DNA from: Asterias amurensis
Lineage: Eukaryota > Echinodermata > Asteroidea > Forcipulatida > Asteriidae
Assembly: GCF_032118995.1 (NCBI RefSeq)
Contig: NC_092651.1
Coordinates: forward strand, 18,770,349 to 18,834,348
Direction of reading: 5' to 3'
Length of the DNA: 64,000 bases
Shown piece by piece: positions 22,086 to 31,515 of the stretch (within the stretch, counting starts at the first letter, position 1; the number at the start of each line of letters is the position of its first letter). The notes beneath the pieces are model-generated. The model worked only from the letters and a program-made list of their open reading frames with translations, was not told where the DNA came from and searched no databases. Position numbers and translations under genes: made by a program.

Positions 22086-22479
22086 TCATGAACCAATTCC
22101 AACAGCAAGGCTTGCTGGGCAAAAATGGCGAGGCAAGATCGATCACCAATAAGAACACGGTTGTGTTTGTGTCAGGTGGGATTTAAACACAAATCTTCTT
22201 CTCTCTTTCAAGGATTTTGATTGAATGAATTCCTCCTGATGACAGGACCCTTTAATGGTAACCAGTGAAGTCTACCAAGAGAGCCATCGGACCACTGGCT
22301 GATAAAAAGGTAATCAATTTTATGCAGAAGAGAAAGTGTCAGCACAGCACCTTTGACCTCAAGACAAAAGTTGCTACCAGAGGTAAGTTTGCCATTTTAT
22401 AACCTTGGGGTTGCTGAACTCAAACTTGAAGTATTTTGCTTGGCATAAACACTCTTTGAAACTCGAAGTCCCACAGGAT

Positions 22480-22625
22480 TGGACAATTCGTACCTTCGCC
22501 ACTTCATACCCTGGACACTTCGTACCTTCAGGACACTTCATACTGTAATACCGTGGGCAGGGTACGAAGTGACCATCAGATGAGTCACTTCGTACCGTCA
22601 GTCGAGTCACTTCGTACCTTCAGTA
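22480..22625. repeat. Short array of CACTTCGTACC units
   Basis: Imperfect units of about 16 to 20 bp (GACACTTCGTACCTTCAG, GTCACTTCGTACCGTCAG) with one reversed unit, GGGTACGAAGTGACC. It resembles the 16-bp arrays of the element ending at 22044 and may be a related relic. Confidence 0.6.
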
Positions 22626-22639
22626 AAATTATAAAAGTT

Positions 22640-23640
22640 TATAACTCAATACATCATGAATTGTTATTTTATTAATGTCTAAAATGTGAAAGTCCATGTC
22701 AAGGTGAAGTTTAAAATATCATAATTTAATAATGAAACATTCGTGCGGATCAGCCATTCATTTCAATCAGCAAGTAGAGGGTGCCGCTCTGCTGGAAGTT
22801 TGTGAGCCCCCATCTCCTGGCGATGTTTACGGATAATAGCTAGAGATGGAATAAGATGGAATACTTATTTTCTGCTTTGTTGTATCACTAATATCGTGGG
22901 ATATGTATGATTGTATTGTTAAAAAAAAAATCATTATTACTGTTATTGTATAAAAATATTTGTGGAATATCCTTGTGAAGTGTTTGGGTGTTTCTTGGTA
23001 TATTTTGTATATTGTTTCATATTTTTAGTTCACATGCTTTCCGTCGGTATTATGATTTGTTAATTTGATATTAGAAACTTTGTTTAGTTGGGTGCAATGA
23101 TTCAGTATTTTTCTTGTTTAAATTAACTAATCCAAAAGTGTTTCCTTTCTGTTTAAATAATTAACTTAAATGTAAAATTTAACTAGATCGACAAATTGTA
23201 TTTCATCTCTTTTTGAATACGTGTGGCTCTGAGAAGAGCTGTTTTGTTTGTGGTACACAATGACCGTTTAGATGGCTGGGTCGTTGAGATGGCTACACGC
23301 TGACAGGAGGGCTGAAGTCGTTAGGTAGCCTGATTCATACTGGGCCCAGAGTGCAAACACCCATCCTTTTAGTCTCTGATAATCATACTTCTGTCTTTGG
23401 TACCAACACAGCTTGGACTCCTTTGTTTGTGTGACGTGATTGTTTCTACAGAGACCTTCATACTGACTTATATTAGTGTTGTTCAAGTTGTCGCCTGGTT
23501 GTACGAGCATTGCCGTCTTTTTATTATCAACCACTTCAACCAAAAGTTTGATTTTCCTTTCCTGGCGGTGGGTCCGTGAGTGGTTTAAAATAATCCGCGG
23601 TCATTGAGAGACTCCGGCATTGCACCATTTCTATTCTCCA
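22640..23640. other. No recognised gene
   Basis: AT-rich sequence at 22640-23260, then mixed sequence to 23640. A minus-strand open stretch of 91 codons at 23268-23543 matches nothing I recognise and shows no domain signature. Confidence 0.5.
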
Positions 23641-23673
23641 TGACTTCACCATTCTTTGGCCTCCTTGCACTGG

Positions 23674-24048
23674 TTACGGGTGTGAACCCCCGTTTCTCCT
23701 TTCTCTCTGTTGGCTAGCATATAAGTTCTTGATCTCGTGGCGTCTTGAGCTGTAACAGCATGTGTCACCATCATCATCTTCATGCTCCTTTGCCACACTA
23801 CGTGAATGATGCCTCTCCCCATCATCCTTCTCCTCTTCTGGTTGCCACTCATCGTCGTCATCACCCTCATCGACATCACCATCATCTCCATCCTCGTCAT
23901 CGTTACCATCATCTCTATCCTCAATGACATCTTCCTCTTGATCTTGGTCGGCACCCTCCTCTTCATTTACATGGACCTCATCATCAGCATTCCACTCTCT
24001 AACTTCTCTTGCTGCTGTACCCCAATTACTCATGCTGTTCAAAATTGA
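23674..24048 (-). CDS. Acidic low-complexity ORF, possible exon
   Basis: A minus-strand ORF of about 122 codons, very rich in Asp and Glu (EDRDDGNDDEDGDDGDVDEG), ending in a basic stretch with RRHEIKNLYASQQRERR. Upstream on the same strand is a plausible acceptor, TTTCTGTAG at about 24056, which leaves the frame open. Such runs can arise from a GAT/GAC-rich simple repeat, so this may not be a gene. No function can be given. Confidence 0.25.
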   Translation of the reverse strand, partial: SILNSMSNWGTAAREVREWNADDEVHVNEEEGADQDQEEDVIEDRDDGNDDEDGDDGDVDEGDDDDEWQPEEEKDDGERHHSRSVAKEHEDDDGDTCCYSSRRHEIKNLYASQQRERRNGGSHP

Positions 24049-24344
24049 ATATGCCTACAGAAAACAAAGAAAACAGTTCTCTATGAAATAAATTATGGGT
24101 CCTTCTGCAATTGGTTATTTGCTTCCCAAGGGAAGGGGGAGGGGTGCTGTTGTTTGTTGCTACAGTGACCCGTCAAAAACTTATTTATGAAATTTGAAAA
24201 TCATCAGATCTAGTCTGGTAGCGTGTTCGTGACAACATACATGTTTGGTACACACTTTTGACAAATTTATCTTCAAGCAAACTTGACGCTCATTTTAAAA
24301 TAGTGCAATTGTGTGTAGTTAGATTTGCCCAATACTCAGGGTGC

Positions 24345-24840
24345 AATATGGTTTATTATAACACCCCTTACGAATATTCTGCCTTTTGATTGGTTTAGAG
24401 CGCGTCACATGATGTGTCTTAGTTTTACTAGACCCAGCGCGTCGTCGCGGCGCGGGACTATCCCACGGCAAAATGAACTATCCCATTTTTACTATCCCAT
24501 GGCGTGCAGTACCTAGACGTCTTTATGCGCGTACGAACGTTATGTGTACGAGGATGATAAATAATTTGTTGGGGTGTTACAAAACAAATATTGACTGCTT
24601 TAACTCATACGACTCCCTCGGTGATCCCGGCGCATTCTATTTTCCTTCGGCTGCGCCTCGGGAAAATTGAACGTGCCGGGATCACCTCGGGAGTAGTAGT
24701 TTTAACCATAGCACTCGAAGCAGTCAATATTTGTATAACATCACATCCCTTACAAATATTCTGCCCTTTGATTGGTTTAGAGCGCGGCACATGATATGTC
24801 TTAGTTTTACAAGAAACCCGGCGCTGGACTATCACTTGTT
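24345..24840. repeat. Foldback element with duplicated flanks
   Basis: Two similar direct segments (ATTCTGCCTTTTGATTGGTT at about 24375 and ATTCTGCCCTTTGATTGGTT at about 24758) surround a hairpin at 24585-24736. In the hairpin, AAATATTGACTGCTT faces AAGCAGTCAATATTT, and CGGTGATCCCGGC faces GCCGGGATCACCTCGGG. The central GC-rich loop is TTCGGCTGCGCCTC. No coding sense. Confidence 0.65.
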
Positions 24841-24849
24841 GCTATGGGT

Positions 24850-25320
24850 CAACACATCAAAATTGAGGATTCAAGTTTGCTTTTAGGTACATACTGTTGC
24901 ATGGATTAAAAATATGATAACATACATTGAAATTGAACTTTCGAAGTCTATTTTTCGTAATTTTATTTCTAATCAATTATAGTTGTAAATGTTATCAATG
25001 ATTATCCTCACCACCTGATATGAGTAGCCATGATAAACTGTTGATGATTACTTGTTGTGCAATTATTGACATACAATGGGTGCTAGTGTGATTACTTGTA
25101 ATGGGTGCTTGTGTACAAAATAATATATTTTTGTAACTTTGAAATGGACCAATGGGACAACAACTTGACCTTTTAGTCACTATGTTATCATCTGCATTTT
25201 GTTGTCCTCGCCTACATAGGAACCATACTATACGTCCACAGTATAGTCTGGCCCTATCTAAAACATTATGGATACAGGGATCAAGTGGACAGGAAGCCAT
25301 ACTATATCCCACAGTTCCAG
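24850..25320. other. No recognised gene
   Basis: Unique-looking AT-rich sequence. A minus-strand open stretch at 24995-25405 has no recognisable domain and is probably chance. Confidence 0.5.
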
Positions 25321-25329
25321 TTTTGCACA

Positions 25330-25660
25330 TAAGATCGAACATTGCCATTGCACATAATATCATACTATCGCATATGTACATGTATATCACAAAACATCGA
25401 TACAAATGATTACATATAATATATATTTAAAAAAATTCAAATGTTTATAAAGTAGCGCATATATTAAACAATAATCGCATGTTTGCATATAATATTTATT
25501 ATAAAATTATCAACCCTTATATTGCAAATTATCGCACATATATTACAAATTAGTGCATTGCATACAAAAAAACGAATATCGCACATGTGTGACAGTCATC
25601 GCATATATATGAGAAACATCGCACATACATTTTACATACCGAATATTGCAACGTTTGACA
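25330..25660. repeat. AT-rich cluster of ATCGCAYATAT motifs
   Basis: The phrase ATCGCACATATAT or ATCGCATATATAT recurs at irregular spacing of about 25 to 40 bp on one strand, at least eight times. It is a degenerate tandem array with no fixed unit. Confidence 0.5.
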
Positions 25661-25699
25661 CGCCATAGTGCAAGCCTTCTTGCCTAATATGCCCCAGCT

Positions 25700-26100
25700 T
25701 TCTGTAAAGGATGGTGTGGAGGCTTCACTGTATTTTTGAGGTATAAGGCAGGGGGGAGTTGAGATTGCCTTGTCGAAAACCGTAACCTGATTGGTGATAT
25801 GTTTCTGGGCAGATGTCAGCTTTGATAATTATGTGAGGTTTGTGGTATCACTGTGGGTTAATCTCAGCCCTGTATGCTTCGTTTTTGAAAGGGCGGGGGC
25901 ACCAAGGCATTTTCTCCTTGGTAAAGGGCTGTATGAGGATTTTGTAAATTTCTACAGGAGCATTTCATTGGGTACCAAGGCAATGACCAGTTGCATGGAG
26001 GCAATCGCCTTCGTTGCCTCCATGAACAATCAGGCCTGGAATCTTTTTTAAGTAGGGATGGTTCTGTTTTTTCAGAACCAACACAACTGTAAAAAGATAT
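25700..26100. other. Unclassified stretch with a small hairpin
   Basis: Contains an 86-codon open stretch (25791-26051) with no domain I recognise. A hairpin at about 25992-26026 has TGCATGGAGGCAA facing TTGCCTCCATGA. It may be part of a repeat family, but no second copy is in the window. Confidence 0.3.
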
Positions 26101-26279
26101 TCACTTGGTGCTGTCACAAACCTCACCTTTATTATCACTAATATATGAAGTACAGGGTTTAAAGTCCTTGCGAGTTCATTTTCTCAAGTCTCCATTAAAA
26201 GCAGTGATCTTATTAAGTACAAAAACTATTATGCAGTAGATACTCTGGAACAATTCATCTATGTTGGACTCCTAAAGAA

Positions 26280-26615
26280 TTTTGTATTCTTATCTCATCA
26301 CTGAGAACTTAATATTCCACAAGCCCTATTCAAAAAAATGTTTTACGACAATTCAATGTGGAGCCTAGAGGGATTGTCTGTAGATTAAGAATCGCTTCAA
26401 AAAATACTCCATTGGAGCTAGAAATTTAGAAATCTCATCTCACTGACAACTTAAATATGTGTAAGAAAAGTTAAATGTGGTGATCTAGATGGATCATCTG
26501 TGGATAATATTTGTTGAAGGAAATACTCCCTGGAAGCTATGAAATTCGGAAATCTCATCTCATTTAGAAATAAATATACCATCAGATATATAGTTAAAAA
26601 AAGAGCAAGGAAAAA
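26280..26615. repeat. Degenerate direct repeat of about 125 bp
   Basis: About three drifting units share TGTGGAGCCTAGAGGGATTG / ATGTGGTGATCTAGATGGAT, ATACTCC and GGAAATCTCATCTCA. They lead into the 217-bp satellite, whose first unit starts with the same GTGGAGCTCTAGATGGATTA phrase. Confidence 0.55.
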
Positions 26616-26619
26616 TCAA

Positions 26620-28060
26620 TGTGGAGCTCTAGATGGATTATTGCTGTAGAAGCAGGAGTTATGGTGCATTGTACGTGTGCCTGAATTCCTCCGAGTGCAT
26701 AAAAAGACACCAAGTTAAAAACATCTGAGAAACACAAAAGTAGGATCAAGAGATTGAGTAGCAAGTAGCAAGATGAATGATAGAATGATGCAGTCACTTT
26801 CGTGGATATGTAAATAGACACGGAACTCCTCAAACTACTTGGAACATTTAACAGCAAGACTAAATGGGACTTGTGCAGTAGAAGGAGTTATGGTGCAGTG
26901 TACCTGTACCTGAATTCCTCCGAGTACATAAAAAGACACCAAGTTAAAAACATCTGAGAAACACAAAAGTAGGATCTAGCCGATTGAGTAGGAATGATAT
27001 TAAACAAAGCAGTCACTTTCGTGGATATGTAAAGAGATGTTGAACTCATCAAACTATTTGGAACATTTCAGCAAGACTAAATGGGACTTGTGCAGTAGAA
27101 GGAGTTATGGTGCATTGTACGTGTACCTGAATTCCTCTGAGTGCATAAAAAGACAAAAAGTTAAAAACATCTGAGAAACACAAAAGCAGAATCTAACCGA
27201 TTGAGTAGGAATGATATTAAACAAAGCAGTCACTTTCGTGGATATGTAAATAGATGTTGGACTCATCAAACTATTTGGAACATTTCAGCAAGACTAAATG
27301 GGACTTGTGCAGTAGAAGGAGTTATGGTGCATTGTACGTGTACCTGAATTCCTTCGGGTGCATAAAAAGACAAAAAGTTAAAAACATCTGAGAAACACAA
27401 AAGCAGAATCTAGCCGATTGAGTAGGAATGATATTAAACAAAGCAGTCACTTTTGTGGATATGTAAATAGATGTTGGACTCATCAAACTATTTAGAACAT
27501 TTCAGCAAGACTAAATGGGACTTGTGCAGTAGAAGGAGTTATGGTACATTGTACGTGTACCTGAATTCCTCCGGGTGCATAAAAAGACAAAAAGTTAAAA
27601 ACATCTGAGAAACACGAAAGCAGAATCTAGCCGATTGAGTAGGAATGATATTAAACAAAGCAGTCACTTTCGTGGATATGTAAATAGATGTTGAACTCAT
27701 CAAACTATTTGGAACATTTCAGCAAGACTAAATGGGACTTGTGCAGTATAAGGAGTTATGGTACATTATATGTGTACCTGAATTCCTACGAGTGCAATGG
27801 ACACTAAGTTGGAAACATCTGAAAAACACAAAAGCTGCCATCTAGAAATTGAATAGCAGGGAAAGAGATAAAAAATGCATCTACTTTCGTGAATATGTAA
27901 ATGGACATTTAACTTATCAAACATTTCACAGCAAGACTTGTGCTGTAGAAGGAGTTATAGTGCATTGTGCGTGTACCTGAATTCCTTTGACTGCACATAA
28001 AGACACAAAGTTGGAAACTTGAGAAGAAATATTTAAGTTCATCTGAGAAACACAAATTTA
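26620..28060. repeat. 217-bp satellite array
   Basis: The phrase TAAATGGGACTTGTGCAGTA begins at 26861, 27078, 27295, 27512 and 27729, an exact 217-bp period. Diverged units flank it on both sides (about 26636 and 27931), making six to seven units. Each carries CTGAATTCCTCCGAGTGCAT and GCAGTCACTTTCGTGGATAT. The centre is most uniform and the edges most diverged, as expected for unequal crossing over. Confidence 0.9.
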
Positions 28061-28173
28061 TCCATCAGGAGATTGAATGGCAAGAAGAGGAACAATCAAA
28101 TGCAGGCATCTTTCCAGATGTCTAAATGCACATTTAACATAATCAAGCGGCTTGGAGCATTTCACTTCCAGCC

Positions 28174-28560
28174 TTAAAGGAATACGTTGCCTAGGATTGG
28201 TCGAGTTGGTCTTGAAATGCGTTTGTAACCATTTGTTATAAAATGCATGTGAGTAGAAAGATGTTGTTAAAGAAGAATACAATGATCCACACAAACATGC
28301 CTTGAAATCGCAGTTTCCTTTTACCTCATCGACTAACATGGTCAGCCATTTATGGGAGTCAAATTTTAGACTCCCATAAATGGCCAATCGTGTTAGTTTG
28401 TACAGTAAAAGGAAAACCACGCAATTTCAAGGAAAACTTGTGTGGGTCATTGTATTCTACTTTTAAAACATCTTTCCAACCATATGCATTATATAAAAAA
28501 CGGTTACAAACGCTTTTGATTTGACCAACTCGTCCGATCCAAGGCAACGTGTTCCTTTAA
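28174..28560. repeat. MITE-5 copy, complete
   Basis: Starts TTAAAGGAATACGTTGCCTA and ends with the reverse complement of that end, GCAACGTGTTCCTTTAA. Arms of about 185 bp meet at a centre where ATGGGAGTCAAATTTTAGAC and its mirror form the tip. The most complete copy in the window. Confidence 0.85.
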
Positions 28561-29090
28561 GCTGCATGTCCCAACGTTATATGACATTGATAAGAACATA
28601 TTTTGAGGAATGGTTTTGAAGTTTTTATAATTGTTGAATGATACCAGTGTGCACACAATCCAATAATCAGAAGTATTCCCTTGCAGCCCTGTTCCCTTGC
28701 CAAATGTTACAGTTCATTTTGATGGCTATTGAACATTCCGTTTGTAATTAAAAGTTGTCAGTAATGTTTAAAACTCAGTAATGTCTACTATTATCTATAT
28801 GAGGCTTCAGAGTGGTACAATAAATCAGCGTATTTAATATCTCTACTGCAAGTACCCGGATGACAGTCAATATTGTTTTCGTATTGCTCTGTCTTCTGGG
28901 AACCTTGACTGTTTAGTGAAACAATATTGTTGGATTATTGTGCGCAGCACGTACACGTGTGTCATTTCCATTGTTCGACTTCAGCGATGATGGCGGCCAA
29001 TGTGACATGATTGGAACATTTACTGAGATAAGTCAAATTTTATAATTTCGCTAGTCAGCCTGATATTGATAATAATAATAATATTATATG
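28561..29090. other. No recognised gene
   Basis: Unique-looking sequence with a short TAATAATAATAATATTAT run at 29070, directly before the tandem unit begins. Confidence 0.5.
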
Positions 29091-29104
29091 GCTTAGTTTT
29101 CGTG

Positions 29105-29202
29105 TGATACAAGAATAAATTGCTTGAGCTATGACAATATTGGACTCGTCTTGGGCTCGTCCAATATTGTCATAGCTCAAGCAATATATTCTTGTATCAA
29201 GC
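29105..29202. repeat. Hairpin at the start of each tandem unit
   Basis: Arms of about 40 bp: GATACAAGAATAAATTGCTT, GAGCTATGACAATATTGGAC and their mirror image, around a short loop TCGTCTTGGGCTC. The same hairpin is at about 37757-37855 and 45149-45244. It marks the left border of each unit. Confidence 0.85.
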
Positions 29203-29790
29203 TCAAATCAATCCACTATTATATGAATACTCACATCCATTTTGTGTTTATACCAAAGGTGGATGTCCACCCGCTTTAGTCCTTTGCCGTAGCAGCCAGG
29301 GACTGGACAGTCCGCCAACTTTCTCTCGTAAATCTTCTTCTTGCTTCTTTTGGGTTTGGTTATTGGCTCTCTTTAAATACAAAATTTATTAAGTTTACTG
29401 TTAATTATTACTGGTAGGTTATTTGAACTGGATACAATCAAACAAGGCTCGGTCTTTGTCTGTGTATTTGGAAACAATTAAATATGTGGAATGCTTCTAC
29501 TTGGTATGTACCATACACTCTAACCTCTAACCTCCATATTCCCTCTTGTGATTTTTAGAGGATGTACATGTACACTGATGATGAGGGTGGTCTCTAGATG
29601 ATTGGCTGTGAGATGACTATTTGCTTTTGGTTGTCCATTCCAGTCACATTGTTATTATTGTGTACATGTAGGTACAATTAATAAGTGTTGTGTTGTGCGG
29701 TTTAATTAAATGTTTGTGTCCTCTTCTGTCATCATCCAAAATAAAAGATCACAGAGGCTGTTAAAATGATGAGAATCGATATACTTCTGT

Positions 29791-31515
29791 CTGTACTTTG
29801 CTTGGAAGTAGAGTGATACCATGAAGTTACTTACTTTTGTCTCACCCTCCCCAGCTCATACATCCTTTTCTTGGCATCAAGTATCTTGTGCACCTTCTTG
29901 AGGTGTTGGGCGAGATGAAGGAATTTTGTTCCCTTAAATGAAAATATGCTTAATTTCGACCTCTGCTGAAGTTTTACCAATTGCCATGTGATTTTCATAT
30001 CTTCATATCTAGGCTTTTAGTGTTTATACTCGAGTACATATAAAAGATGCTCGAAATCAGCCCCATGCACACATCACACACACAAGATTGCAGGATTTTA
30101 AAAACCATTTTGTTGCATTTTCCAATTATTTAAATAAACACAAATTGTCTGTACTTTGCTTGGAAGTAGAGTGATACCATGAAGTTACTTACTTTTGTCT
30201 CACCCTCCCCAGCTCATACATCCTTTTCTTGGCATCAAGTATCTTGTGCACCTTCTTGAGGTGTTGGGCGAGATGAAGGAATTTTGTTCCCTTAAATGAA
30301 AATATGCTTAATTTCGACCTCTGCTGAAGTTTTACCAATTGCCATGTGATTTTCATATCTTCATATCTAGGCTTATAGTGTTTGTACTCGAGTACATATA
30401 AAAGATGCTCGAAATCAGCCCCATGCACACATCACACACACAAGATTGCAGGATTTTAAAAACCATTTTGTTGCATTTTCCAATTATTTAAATAAGCACC
30501 AATTGTCTGTACTTTGCTTGGAAGTAGAGTAATACCATGAAGTTACTTACTTTTGTCTGACCCTCCCCAGCTCATACATCCTTTTCTTGGCATCAAGTAT
30601 CTTGTGCACCTTCTTGAGGTGTTGGGCGAGATGAAGGAATTTTGTTCCCTTAAATGAAAATATGCTTAATTTCGACCTCTGCTGAAGTTTTACCAATTGC
30701 CATGTGATTTTCATATCTTCATATCTAGGCTTATAGTGTTTATACTCGAGTACATATAAAAGATGCTCGAAATCAGCCCCATGCACACATCACACACACA
30801 AGATTGCAGGATTTTAAAAACCATTTTGTTGCATTTTCCAATTATTTAAATAAGCACCAATTGTCTGTACTTTGCTTGGAAGTAGAGTAATACCATGAAG
30901 TTACTTACTTTTGTCTGACCCTCCCCAGCTCATACATCCTTTTCTTGGCATCAAGTATCTTGTGCACCTTCTTGAGGTGTTGGGCGAGATGAAGGAATTT
31001 TGTTCCCTTAAATGAAAATATGCTTAATTTCGACCTCTGCTGAAGTTTTACCAATTGCCATGTGATTTTCATATCTTCATATCTAGGCTTATAGTGTTTA
31101 TACTCGAGTACATATAAAAGATGCTCGAAATCAGCCCCATGCACACATCACACACACAAGATTGCAGGATTTTAAAAACCATTTTGTTGCATTTTCCAAT
31201 TATTTAAATAAGCACCAATTGTCTGTACTTTGCTTGGAAGTAGAGTAATACCATGAAGTTACTTACTTTTGTCTGACCCTCCCCAGCTCATACATCCTTT
31301 TCTTGGCATCAAGTATCTTGTGCACCTTCTTGAGGTGTTGGGCGAGATGAAGGAATTTTGTTCCCTTAAATGAAAATATGCTTAATTTCGACCTCTGCTG
31401 AAGTTTTACCAATTGCCATGTGATTTTCATATCTTCATATCTAGGCTTATAGTGTTTATACTCGAGTACATATAAAAGATGCTCGAAATCAGCCCCATGC
31501 ACACATCACACACAC
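29791..31515 (-). repeat. 358-bp tandem repeat array A, each with a 79-codon ORF
   Basis: Five units start (CTGTACTTTGCTTGG) at 29791, 30149, 30507, 30865 and 31223. On the minus strand four of them keep an identical 79-codon ORF (30189-30428, 30547-30786, 30905-31144, 31263-31502); the first has a stop in it. The ORF contains FLHLAQHLKKVHKILDAKKR, which resembles the second half of a C2H2 finger (HL, three residues, H) without the cysteines. An acceptor-like ACTTCAGCAG before AGGTCG and a donor-like GTAAGT after CAAAA suggest an exon-like block, but its length (128 nt) is not a multiple of three. Confidence 0.85.

Noticed and set aside
29105-29202. Helitron 3' hairpin
   Set aside because: Arms are about 40 bp, far longer than a Helitron terminal hairpin, and no CTRR end or Rep/helicase coding was seen.
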